Assembly (NCBI GenBank): GCA_963753575.1
Contig: CAVWCR010000003.1
Span: forward strand, 1,550,001 to 1,614,000
Direction of reading: 5' to 3'
Length of the DNA: 64,000 nucleotides
Origin: VAZQ01 sp963753575
GTDB taxonomy: Bacteria > Pseudomonadota > Alphaproteobacteria > Rhizobiales > Xanthobacteraceae
Part shown: positions 32,341 through 40,970 of the stretch, one piece after another
How the letters are laid out: each line of letters starts with the position of its first letter
How positions within the stretch are numbered: position 1 is the stretch's first letter
Translations under genes and position numbers: made by a program
The notes under the pieces: generated by a model
Seen by the model: only the letters and a program-made list of their open reading frames with translations
The model's database searches: none
What the model was told of the DNA's origin: nothing

Positions 32341-35313
32341 ATGCCCAACAAAATGCTTATCGATGCCACCCACCCGGAGGAAACCCGGGTGGTGGTTCTG
32401 CGCGGCAACCGCGTCGAGGAATTCGACTTCGAGGCCGCCAACCGTAAACAGCTCCGCGGCAACATCTATCTAGCCAAGGTCACGCGCGTCGAGCCGTCGC
32501 TACAGGCGGCCTTCGTCGACTACGGCGGCAACCGCCACGGCTTCCTCGCCTTCAGCGAAATTCATCCCGACTACTATCAGATCCCGGTCGCCGACCGGCA
32601 GGCGCTGATCGACGAGGAAGAGCGCGCCGCGCGCGCCGCCGATGCGGAAGCCGACCATCGCGCTGGCCGCCGCGAGCGCAGCGCAGCGCGCCGGCGCCAC
32701 GTCGTCAAGAGCGGGCCGGTCGACGTCTCCGATGACGCAACCGAGATGGACGCGGTCGCGATGGCGGCGGCATCGGAAGTGCTGGCACCGCCCGCGGGCG
32801 ACGACGAAGGCTCGCACGAACACGCGCACGCAGAAGAACAGGAGGAGACACACGAGGCCGCGCCCGAGCCGCCGTGGTCCGCCGAGGAGCCGCAGCCCGA
32901 CGCGGCGGGCGAGCCGGCCGAGGAGCCGGAAGCTCTTTCCGCCGAGCCGGCCGAGGCCCCGACGGTGGCCGAGCAAGCCGCGGGCGACGCACAGCCGGGC
33001 GAGCCGAATGAGGCCGCCGCAAGCGAGAGCACCGCGGGCGGCGAAAACGGCGGCGGCAACAACGTCATCGAGGTCAACGGCAACGGCGCCGGCACCGAGG
33101 AGGAGATCGTCGAATCGGTCGGCGGCGCCGACGCGATGGAGGAAGTGCCGGAGCGCATGTACCGCCCGCGCCGGCAGTACAAGATTCAAGAGGTGATCAA
33201 GCGCCGCCAGGTGATGCTGGTTCAGGTGGTGAAAGAGGAACGCGGCACCAAGGGTGCTGCGCTCACGACCTACCTTTCGCTCGCCGGCCGCTATTCGGTG
33301 CTGATGCCGAACACCGCGCGCGGCGGCGGCATCAGCCGCAAGATCACGAGCGCTGAAGACCGGCGACGGCTCAAGGAGATCGCCCAGGACCTCGAAGTGC
33401 CGGAAGGCATGGGCGTGATCCTGCGCACCGCCGGCGCGAGCCGCACCAAGACCGAGGTCAAGCGCGACTTCGAGTATCTGTTGCGGCTGTGGGAGACGGT
33501 GCGCGACCTGACGCTGCGCTCGACCGCGCCCACGCTCGTCTACGAGGAAGGCTCGCTGGTCAAACGCTCGATCCGCGACCTCTACAGCAAGGACATCGAC
33601 GAAATTCAGGTCGCGGGCGAAGCCGCCTACGACGATGCGCGCGAATTCATGCGCATGCTGATGCCGAGCGCGTCCAAGAACGTAAAGGCGTTCCGTGACA
33701 CGCTGCCGATCTTCACCCGCTACGGCATCGAGAGCCAGCTCGACGCCATGTTCCAGCCGGTCGTGCAACTGCGCTCGGGCGGCTACATCGTGCTCAACCA
33801 GACCGAGGCGCTGGTCGCGATCGACGTCAACTCCGGCCGCGCCACGCGCGAGCACCATATCGAGGACACCGCGCTCAAGACCAACATGGAAGCCGCCGAC
33901 GAGATCGCGCGGCAGTTGCGGCTGCGCGACCTCGCGGGCCTGATCGTCATCGACTTCATCGACATGGACGAGAAGCGCAACAACCGCACGGTCGAGCGCC
34001 GGCTCAAGGAGGCGCTGCGCCACGACCGCGCCCGCATCCAGGTCGGGCACATCTCCCATTTCGGCCTCCTGGAGATGTCGCGCCAGCGCATCCGCTCGAG
34101 CGTGCTCGAGAGCTCGACCGACAAATGCCCGCATTGCGGCGGCTCGGGCCACGTGCGTTCGGTTTCCTCGGTCGCGCTCGCCTTGTTGCGCTCGCTCGAG
34201 GAGATGCTGCTCAAGGGCGCGACCCACAACATCATCGTGCGCACGCGCTCGGAGATTGCGCTCTACCTTCTTAATCAAAAGCGGGCGCACCTGCGCACGC
34301 TTGAGGAGCGCTTCCAGGTTGCCATCGTGGTCACCGCCGACGCCAGCGTCGCCGGCCAATTGTCCTACGTGATCGAGAAGGGCGAGCAGGTTCACAGCCT
34401 CGAACAGGCCAGGGCCATCGCGATCCAGCCCACATCGGTGGCGCCGGCCGCCGAAGACGAGGACGAGGAAGAAGAGGTCGAGGAGCAAGAGGAAGGCGAG
34501 GACGAAGAACAGGAGGCCGCGGCCGAGGCGGTTTCCGAGTCGGAATCGGGCGAGCCGATGCGCGCCGAGGAAGCCGGCCACGATGGCCCTCGCCGGCGCA
34601 GGCGCAGGCGGCGCGGCCGACGCGGCGGCGAAGGGCGCGAGGGCAGCGAGGGGCGTGAGAGCCGCGAGGGTTTCACGGCCGATCAGCCGCCGGTGATAGC
34701 CGCGATGGCCAACGGCGAGAGCGAGGATGAAGCGCCGCGCGAGGCGCACGCCGGCAATGGCGCCGGCGCCGAGGATGGCGCTCAGGGTGCCGAGCCGCAC
34801 GGCGACAGCGAACACCGCCGGCGACGGCGCGGCCGCCGTGGCGGCCGGCGCAACCGCCGCGACCGTGACGACGCGTTCCAGCCGACGCAAGACGGCGAGC
34901 CCCTCATGGACGCCGAAGCGCCCGAACCGGAATACGCCGGGGGCGCACGAGATGCCCAAGAAGAAGCCGGCGGCGAGCGGCCCGTGATCGGTCACGACGT
35001 CAATCACCATGCCGAGCCGCCGACGCCGTCGCGTGTCCAGGCGGTCGCGCACGCCGCCGAACGGCCGCAACCGGAGGCACCCGCCCCCGAACCTGTGCAT
35101 GCAGAAGCCCGCGAGCCCGAATCGACAAGGCGCCGCTCCACGGTGCGCGAGCCGGCGCCCATAGGCTTCGTGGCCGAGCGCAGCGCGGAGCCAGTCGAGG
35201 CGGCACCGCCCGAGCCGCCGCAGCCGGTCGTCATCAGTCCAACCGAGAGCGACGATGCCGATCGCCCACGCCGATCCGGCTGGTGGAGCCGGAAGGTGCT
35301 TGGCAAGGATTGA
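32341..35313 (+). CDS. rne: ribonuclease E
   Basis: A 990-residue endonuclease that initiates mRNA decay, processes rRNA and tRNA, and scaffolds the degradosome. The start MPNKMLIDATHPEETRVVV is typical. The S1 domain (about residues 35-330) is interrupted by a very acidic Glu/Ala insertion (about residues 100-260), as is usual in alphaproteobacteria. The catalytic DNase I-like part contains LVAIDVNSGRATREHH (near residue 493) and IVIDFIDMDEKRNN; the Zn-link CPHCGGSG (near residue 596) supports tetramer formation. The C-terminal half is disordered, with acidic, Arg-rich (RRRRRRRGRRGG) and Pro-rich stretches that probably bind RNA and partners. A helicase gene of a type that partners with RNase E lies at 2.0 kb. 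Confidence 0.96.
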   Translation: MPNKMLIDATHPEETRVVVLRGNRVEEFDFEAANRKQLRGNIYLAKVTRVEPSLQAAFVDYGGNRHGFLAFSEIHPDYYQIPVADRQALIDEEERAARAADAEADHRAGRRERSAARRRHVVKSGPVDVSDDATEMDAVAMAAASEVLAPPAGDDEGSHEHAHAEEQEETHEAAPEPPWSAEEPQPDAAGEPAEEPEALSAEPAEAPTVAEQAAGDAQPGEPNEAAASESTAGGENGGGNNVIEVNGNGAGTEEEIVESVGGADAMEEVPERMYRPRRQYKIQEVIKRRQVMLVQVVKEERGTKGAALTTYLSLAGRYSVLMPNTARGGGISRKITSAEDRRRLKEIAQDLEVPEGMGVILRTAGASRTKTEVKRDFEYLLRLWETVRDLTLRSTAPTLVYEEGSLVKRSIRDLYSKDIDEIQVAGEAAYDDAREFMRMLMPSASKNVKAFRDTLPIFTRYGIESQLDAMFQPVVQLRSGGYIVLNQTEALVAIDVNSGRATREHHIEDTALKTNMEAADEIARQLRLRDLAGLIVIDFIDMDEKRNNRTVERRLKEALRHDRARIQVGHISHFGLLEMSRQRIRSSVLESSTDKCPHCGGSGHVRSVSSVALALLRSLEEMLLKGATHNIIVRTRSEIALYLLNQKRAHLRTLEERFQVAIVVTADASVAGQLSYVIEKGEQVHSLEQARAIAIQPTSVAPAAEDEDEEEEVEEQEEGEDEEQEAAAEAVSESESGEPMRAEEAGHDGPRRRRRRRRGRRGGEGREGSEGRESREGFTADQPPVIAAMANGESEDEAPREAHAGNGAGAEDGAQGAEPHGDSEHRRRRRGRRGGRRNRRDRDDAFQPTQDGEPLMDAEAPEPEYAGGARDAQEEAGGERPVIGHDVNHHAEPPTPSRVQAVAHAAERPQPEAPAPEPVHAEAREPESTRRRSTVREPAPIGFVAERSAEPVEAAPPEPPQPVVISPTESDDADRPRRSGWWSRKVLGKD

Positions 35314-35332
35314 CGGGTGCCCCGAGCGGGCA

Positions 35333-35400
35333 CTAGTGCCGCCGAAGTTCGTGTGGGAGTGTGCTGAGACGTATCACGAACTTCGGAAACGGGGCACTAG
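35333..35400. repeat. 68-bp palindromic element with CTAGTGCC ends after rne
   Basis: Left CTAGTGCCGCCGAAGTTCGTG and right CACGAACTTCGGAAACGGGG...CTAG are inverted repeats. It shares its ends with the 23567-23739 element. Its position 19 bases after the rne stop means it could act as a 3' hairpin. This entry covers 35333-35400. Confidence 0.75.
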
Positions 35401-35430
35401 CCGCGGTACGCTGCCCGCGGGAGTTGATGA

Positions 35431-37491
35431 ATGAAAAGCGGGTGGTCGGAGCGCGAGGCTCAGGCGATCACGGATCGTTGCGCCCAGCAGGGCATCGGAC
35501 CTGATCTGGCATTGCGGATCTATTCGACGCGGCTCATCGGCCGCGACCCCAGGCTCGTGCTGCACGGCGGCGGCAACACGTCGGTCAAGACGAGCGCCAC
35601 CGACCTCATCGGCGAGACCACCGAGGTGCTGTGCGTCAAGGCCTCGGGCGGCGACATGGCGGCGGTCGACGCGGCGCATCTGCCGGCACTACGGCTCGAT
35701 CGCTTGCGCAAGCTGCGCACGCGCGATGCGCTCGGCGACGAGGAGATGGTGCGCATCCTGCGCGACGCGCTGATTGATCCGATGGCGCCCAACCCATCGG
35801 TCGAGACACTGCTGCACACGTTCGTTCCGCACAAGTTCGTCGACCACACGCACGCGACGGCGGTACTCAGCATCACCGACCAGGAGGACGCTGAGCTTTT
35901 CTGCACCGACGTCTATGGCTCCCGTATGGGCATCGTGCCCTACCTGATGCCGGGCTTCCAGCTGGCGGCCAGGGCAACCGACATCTACGAGCTCAAGCCG
36001 AATGTCGAAGGCTTGATCCTGCAGAAGCACGGTATCGTCACGTTCGGATCGAGCGCGCGCGAATCCTACGAGCGCATGATCGAGATGGTCACGCTTGCCG
36101 AGGAGCGGCTCGCGAAGAACCGCAAGTCCGTGTTCGTGCCGGCGCCGATCCCGGAAGCGGTCGCACCGCTCGCCGAGGTCGCGCCGATCCTGCGCGGCAT
36201 CATGAGCGTGAAGGATGATCGCACGGAAGGCGCCTGGCGCCGGCCGATCCTCGACTTCCGAACCGGCCCCGCGATTCTCAATTACGTCAACGGCGCCGAG
36301 CTCCCGCGCTACGCCCAGGCCGGCGTGGTGACGCCCGATCACGTCATCCGCACCAAGATCTGGCCGCTCATCCTCAACGCGCCTGAAGAAAGCCGGACGA
36401 TCGAGTTCAAGCGCGCCGCCCAGAAGGCCACGACCACGTTCGTCGACTACTACAAGTCCTATTTCGCGCGCCACAACGCGCGCGTCGGCGGCATCAAGAA
36501 GATGGTCGACCCGCAGCCGCGCGTCGTGCTTGTTCCGGGGCTCGGCCTGTTCGGTCTCGGCCGCACCAGCCGTGACGCCAATATCGCCGCCGACATCGCC
36601 TGCTCCGCGATCGAGACCATCACCGATGCCGAAGCGGTCGGACGCTTCACCTCGCTCGCGGAGGCCGAGATGTTCGACATGGAATACTGGCCGCTCGAGC
36701 AGGCGAAGCTCGGCGAGGCGAAGGTCGCGCCGCTCGCCGGCCAGGTCGCGGTCGTCACCGGTGCGGCGGGCGCGATCGGCGTCGCCACCGCCAAGGCGTT
36801 CATGGACGCGGGCGCCGAGGTGGCGCTGCTCGATCTCGACGAGACCGCGACGCTTGCCAAGGCGCGCTCGATCGGGCCCTCCGCGCTCGCGGTGCGCTGC
36901 GATGTCACCAGCGCCGCGTCGGTGCGCGCGGCCTTCGACAAGGTTGTCGCCGCCTTCGGCGGTGTCGACATCGTGGTGTCGAACGCGGGCGCCGCCTGGC
37001 AGGGCCGCATCGGCGAAGTCGACGAGGAAGTGCTGCGCAAGAGTTTCGAGCTGAATTTCTATGGCCACCAGCGCGTGGCGCAGGCGGCCGTGAAGATCAT
37101 GCTGGCGCAAGGAACCGGCGGCTGTCTTCTGTTCAACGTGTCGAAGCAGGCGGTCAACCCGGGCGCCAACTTCGGCCCCTACGGCCTGCCGAAGGCGGCA
37201 ACGCTCCTGCTCGTGCGCCAATACGCGCTCGAATACGGCGCCGACGGCATCCGCGCCAATGCGGTCAACGCCGACCGCGTGCGCTCGGGCCTGCTCACCG
37301 ACGACTTCATCAAGGAGCGCTCGACGGCGCGTGGCGTCAGCGAGAAAGACTACATGAGCGGCAACCTGCTCGGCCGCGAGGTCACCGCGGAAGACGTCGC
37401 GCAGGCGTTCGTGGCGCAGGCGCTGGCGCTCAAGACGACCGCGGACGTGACGACGGTCGACGGCGGGAATATCGCGGCGGCATTGCGGTAG
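35431..37491 (+). CDS. bifunctional class II aldolase / short-chain dehydrogenase (RhaD-type)
   Basis: A 686-residue fusion. Residues about 20-370 form a class II (RhaD/AraD-like) aldolase with zinc-ligand histidines in VDHTHATAVLS and LQKHGIVTFG. Residues about 430-680 form an NAD(P)-dependent SDR with VTGAAGAIGVATAKAF, the SNAGAAW motif, catalytic Ser in NVSKQA and YxxxK in PYGLPKAA. Rhizobial RhaD fusions of this layout split rhamnulose-1-phosphate and oxidise lactaldehyde; the true substrate here is not certain because no rhamnose genes are nearby. It lies convergent with a transketolase-like gene and close to an LsrF-like gene, suggesting a sugar-phosphate pathway. Confidence 0.9.
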   Translation: MKSGWSEREAQAITDRCAQQGIGPDLALRIYSTRLIGRDPRLVLHGGGNTSVKTSATDLIGETTEVLCVKASGGDMAAVDAAHLPALRLDRLRKLRTRDALGDEEMVRILRDALIDPMAPNPSVETLLHTFVPHKFVDHTHATAVLSITDQEDAELFCTDVYGSRMGIVPYLMPGFQLAARATDIYELKPNVEGLILQKHGIVTFGSSARESYERMIEMVTLAEERLAKNRKSVFVPAPIPEAVAPLAEVAPILRGIMSVKDDRTEGAWRRPILDFRTGPAILNYVNGAELPRYAQAGVVTPDHVIRTKIWPLILNAPEESRTIEFKRAAQKATTTFVDYYKSYFARHNARVGGIKKMVDPQPRVVLVPGLGLFGLGRTSRDANIAADIACSAIETITDAEAVGRFTSLAEAEMFDMEYWPLEQAKLGEAKVAPLAGQVAVVTGAAGAIGVATAKAFMDAGAEVALLDLDETATLAKARSIGPSALAVRCDVTSAASVRAAFDKVVAAFGGVDIVVSNAGAAWQGRIGEVDEEVLRKSFELNFYGHQRVAQAAVKIMLAQGTGGCLLFNVSKQAVNPGANFGPYGLPKAATLLLVRQYALEYGADGIRANAVNADRVRSGLLTDDFIKERSTARGVSEKDYMSGNLLGREVTAEDVAQAFVAQALALKTTADVTTVDGGNIAAALR

Positions 37492-37498
37492 ACGGCCT

Positions 37499-39886
37499 TT
37501 ACCCCAACGCACGCAGATGCCTGATCGGCCCGCCGGGCGTCAGCGCCTCTGCAGCCGCCACGATTGCTTTGGTGTCGATGCCGTAGTGCCGATAGAGGTC
37601 CGGGATCGAGCCGGTCTGGCCGAAATGCTCGACGCCGAGCGATCGCACGCGGTGGCCCGCGACCGCGCCGAGCCACGCAAGCGTCGCCGGATGGCCGTCA
37701 AGCACGGTGACGATGCCGCAATGCGGCGGCAACTCGGCGAGCAGCCGTTCCACATGCGAGCGCGCATGCACGAGGCCGCGCTCGCGTGCGCGTTGCGCGG
37801 CGGTCCAGCCGGCGTTCAGCCGGTCGGCAGACGTCACCGCAAGCAGACCGACGTCACGACGATCCTCCGCCATCAGCCCAACCGCCTGGATCGCTTCCGG
37901 CGCCACGGCGCCCGTATAGGCGACGACGACCTGTGCATTGGGACCGGGCTTCCGCATCCAGTAGCCGCCATCGACAATCGCCTGCCGCAAGCCCTCGTCC
38001 ATCGTGCGCTGCGGCTGCTCGATCGGCCGCGTCGACAAGCGCAGATAGACCGAGCCGCCGGTCTCGTCGCGCAGCCAATTGTGCTCCGACGCCTCGCCCT
38101 CCCCGTCCTTCTGAATATAGGCGAGCGCGAAGCTCAAGCTCACCGCAAGCTCGTCGACGAAGGCAGGCTCGAAGGCGGCGAGCCCGTCCTGAGCCATCCC
38201 GATCAGCGGCGTGCCGATCGACTGGTGCGCGCCGCCTTCCGGCGCGAGCGAGATACCCGACGGCGTGGCAACCAGAATGAAACGGGCGTCCTGGTAGCAG
38301 GCGTAGTTGAGCGCATCGAGCCCGCGCGCGATGAACGGATCGTAGAGCGTGCCGATGGGCAACAATCGCTCACCGTTGATGGCATGCGACAGGCCGAGCG
38401 CCGAAAGCAGGATGAACAGGTTCATCTCGGCTATGCCGAGCTCGATGTGCTGGCCCTTGGGCGAGAACTCCCAATTGAAGGTCGACGGCACACGCTCGCT
38501 CTTGAAGGTGTCGGCCATCGCCTCGCGCGCGAACAGGCCGCGTCGGTTGACCCAGGCGCCGAGATTGGTCGAGACCGTCACATCCGGCGAGGTCGTCACG
38601 ATGCGCGCCGCATACTCGTCCTGCGTCCGCGCGATCTCGTTGAGGATCGCCCCGAAGCCCGCCTGCGTCGACATCACCGGCTGCAGCGTGACCGGCAGCG
38701 CGCCGGGCACCGGAATCGCCCGCGCCACCCTCCGCGTGCCGCGCCGGGTGAACGCTACGCGATCGAGAAACGCTTGAAGCTCGCGCGGCTCGATCGACAG
38801 ACCCTCGAAGTTGTCCCATTCGTGGCCCGGCCGCACGTTCATCGCCGACCTGAAGACTTCCATCTGCGCCGGCGTCATCAGCCCGGCGTGATTGTCCTTG
38901 TGGCCTGCGAACGGCAGACCATAGCCCTTGATGGTGTAGGCGATGAAGCAGGTCGGCCGATCGTGATCGTTCGCCTGGAACGCGTCGATCAATGTCGGCA
39001 GGTCGTGGCCGGCAAGATTGGTCATCAGCCGGGCCAGCTCATCGTCGCTGCGGCTGCTGATCAGCCTTGCAATGTCCTCCCCGAGGTCCTCATCGGCGAG
39101 GCGCTTGCGCCAGGCCGCGCCGCCCTGGAAGACCAGCGCCGAGTAGAGCTGGTTCGGGCAGTTATCGATCCAGGCGCGCAGGCGCTCGCCGCCTGGCTCG
39201 GCGAACGCCGCCTGCAGCAGCGAGCCATATTTGAGGATCACGACGTTCCAGCCGAAATCGCGGAACAGCGTCTCGAAGCGCGCCCACAGGCCCTCGCGCA
39301 CCACCGCGTCGAGGCTCTGCCGGTTATAGTCGATGATCCACCAGCAATTGCGTAGCCCCTGCTTCCAGCCTTCGAGGATTGCTTCGAAGATGTTGCCTTC
39401 ATCGAGCTCGGCATCGCCGACGAGCGCGATCATCCGCCCTTCCGGACTGTCAGCGCCCCAGCCATGCGCGCGCACATAGTCCTGCGCGAGCGAGGAGAAC
39501 AGCGTCTGCGCGACGCCGAGGCCGACCGAGCCGGTTGAGAAGTCGACATCGTCCATATCCTTGGTTCGCGACGGATAGCTTTGCGCGCCCTTGTAGCCGC
39601 GGAAGTTTTCCAGCCGCTCGCGCGTCTGCTGGCCGAGGAGATACTGGATGGCGTGATAGTTCGGCGACGCATGCGGCTTGACCGCGACGCGATCCTGCGG
39701 CCGCAGCGAGTGGAAATAGAGCGCCGTCATGATGGTCGCGAGCGAGGCGGACGACGCCTGGTGCCCGCCGATTTTCAACCCATCGACGTTCTCGCGCACG
39801 TGATTGGCATGGTGGATTGTCCAGCTCGCCAGCCAGAGCACCTTGCGCTCCAGCTCGCGCAGGATCGCCAGATCCTCATCGACCAC
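37499..39886 (-). CDS. transketolase/AceE-like ThDP enzyme, single chain
   Basis: A 795-residue ThDP-dependent enzyme. The N-terminal half shows the AceE-like GGHQASSASLATIMTALYF, the Mg-ThDP motif LVGDAELDEGNIFEAILEGW and TIKGYGLPFAGHKDNHAGLM; the C-terminal half contains FSPKGQHIELGIAEMNLF. It looks like homodimeric PDH E1 or a transketolase relative but is shorter than E. coli AceE (887), and no E2/E3 genes are adjacent. The start is GTG 39886 (VVDEDLAILREL) with a GGGAG site 7 bases upstream; the frame is open past it only as antisense of the aldolase gene. It is divergent from the LsrF-like gene, with 60 bases between. Confidence 0.87.
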   Translation of the reverse strand: MVDEDLAILRELERKVLWLASWTIHHANHVRENVDGLKIGGHQASSASLATIMTALYFHSLRPQDRVAVKPHASPNYHAIQYLLGQQTRERLENFRGYKGAQSYPSRTKDMDDVDFSTGSVGLGVAQTLFSSLAQDYVRAHGWGADSPEGRMIALVGDAELDEGNIFEAILEGWKQGLRNCWWIIDYNRQSLDAVVREGLWARFETLFRDFGWNVVILKYGSLLQAAFAEPGGERLRAWIDNCPNQLYSALVFQGGAAWRKRLADEDLGEDIARLISSRSDDELARLMTNLAGHDLPTLIDAFQANDHDRPTCFIAYTIKGYGLPFAGHKDNHAGLMTPAQMEVFRSAMNVRPGHEWDNFEGLSIEPRELQAFLDRVAFTRRGTRRVARAIPVPGALPVTLQPVMSTQAGFGAILNEIARTQDEYAARIVTTSPDVTVSTNLGAWVNRRGLFAREAMADTFKSERVPSTFNWEFSPKGQHIELGIAEMNLFILLSALGLSHAINGERLLPIGTLYDPFIARGLDALNYACYQDARFILVATPSGISLAPEGGAHQSIGTPLIGMAQDGLAAFEPAFVDELAVSLSFALAYIQKDGEGEASEHNWLRDETGGSVYLRLSTRPIEQPQRTMDEGLRQAIVDGGYWMRKPGPNAQVVVAYTGAVAPEAIQAVGLMAEDRRDVGLLAVTSADRLNAGWTAAQRARERGLVHARSHVERLLAELPPHCGIVTVLDGHPATLAWLGAVAGHRVRSLGVEHFGQTGSIPDLYRHYGIDTKAIVAAAEALTPGGPIRHLRALG

Positions 39887-39946
39887 GGTATAACTCCCTG
39901 GAACGTTGCCAACGAACCCGCCGAATAGCCAACCACAAGGTGCATC

Positions 39947-40822
39947 ATGCCGGAAGCCGACAATGAAGGACAACGCTTTGCCGCCGGGACGCCGCAGGCG
40001 ACGCCCGGCTTTTTCCTGAAAGGCTCGCACCAGCTCGACTGGGGCATGAAGAACCGGCTGGCGCGCGTGTTCGATCCGGCAACCGGCCGCACCGTCATGC
40101 TCGCGGTCGATCACGGCTATTTTCAGGGCCCGACCACCGGGCTCGAGCGCATCGATCTCTCGATCGTGCCGCTTCTGCCCTCCTGCGACGCCTTGTTCTG
40201 CACCCGCGGGATTCTGCGCTCGGTCATTCCGGCCGAGAGCACGAAACCGATGGTGCTGCGTGCAAGCGGCGGCCCGAGCATTCTCAAGGAGCTTTCCGAC
40301 GAGCAGATCGCCATGGACATGGAAGATGCGCTGCGCCTCAACGCGGCCGGTGTCGGCATCCAGGTCTTCATCGGCGGCGAGCACGAGACACGCTCGATCC
40401 ACAACATGACCAAGCTCGTGGATGCGGGGCTGCGCTACGGCATGCCGGTGATGGGCGTCACCGCGGTCGGCACCAACATGGTGCGCGACGCGAAATACTT
40501 CCGCCTCGCCTGCCGCATCATCGCCGAGCTCGGCGCACAATACGTGAAGACCTACTACGTCGCCGAAGGCTTCGAGACCGTCACCGCCTCCTGCCCGGTA
40601 CCGATCGTGATGGCCGGCGGCAAGAAGATCCCCGAGCTTGACGCACTCACCATGGCTTACAACGCCGTGCAGCAGGGCGCCGCCGGCGTCGACATGGGCC
40701 GCAACATCTTCCAGTCCGACGCCCCCAAGGCGATGCTCGCAGCGGTGCACGCGGTCGTGCACCAGAACCTCTCGCCAAAGGAAGGGCTCGCGCTCTACCA
40801 ATCGCTCAAGGCGAAGGGCTGA
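39947..40822 (+). CDS. LsrF-like class I aldolase/thiolase
   Basis: A 291-residue (beta/alpha)8 protein closely matching E. coli LsrF, which cleaves the phosphorylated AI-2 product 3-hydroxy-2,4-pentadione-5-phosphate. The opening LDWGMKNRLARVFDPATG, the block MLAVDHGYFQGPTTGLERID, the Schiff-base Lys region YVKTYYVAEGFETV and GVDMGRNIFQSD are all conserved, as is the length. No other lsr gene (transporter, kinase LsrK, repressor LsrR) is seen. Because relatives act on other keto-sugar phosphates, a different substrate is plausible. It is divergent from the transketolase-like gene and followed by a Bug receptor on the same strand. Confidence 0.9.
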   Translation: MPEADNEGQRFAAGTPQATPGFFLKGSHQLDWGMKNRLARVFDPATGRTVMLAVDHGYFQGPTTGLERIDLSIVPLLPSCDALFCTRGILRSVIPAESTKPMVLRASGGPSILKELSDEQIAMDMEDALRLNAAGVGIQVFIGGEHETRSIHNMTKLVDAGLRYGMPVMGVTAVGTNMVRDAKYFRLACRIIAELGAQYVKTYYVAEGFETVTASCPVPIVMAGGKKIPELDALTMAYNAVQQGAAGVDMGRNIFQSDAPKAMLAAVHAVVHQNLSPKEGLALYQSLKAKG

Positions 40823-40970
40823 GGCCCCACCGCACAACGGTGCGTTGCCTGGGCACGCGCCGCTGTGACCATTCGCGCCACGTCGGTAGATTGCGGGAGC
40901 GTTCACAAGGGGCAACTATGGTCGGCCAATCCGGGGACGACCGCGCCCTGGTTCAAGGGAGACGATCACC

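Noticed and set aside
31854..32447. Open frames in the rne leader as a small protein gene.
   Set aside because: The translation is Arg/Ala/Ser-rich with no domain, and it overlaps the rne start out of frame.
32500..35100. Very long open frame (866 codons) antisense to rne.
   Set aside because: It mirrors the rne reading frame, has no family motifs, and is of the kind expected from third-position GC bias.
39887..40915. Upstream extension of the transketolase-like gene to 40915.
   Set aside because: That part is antisense of the LsrF-like gene; the GTG at 39886 with a ribosome site gives the family length.
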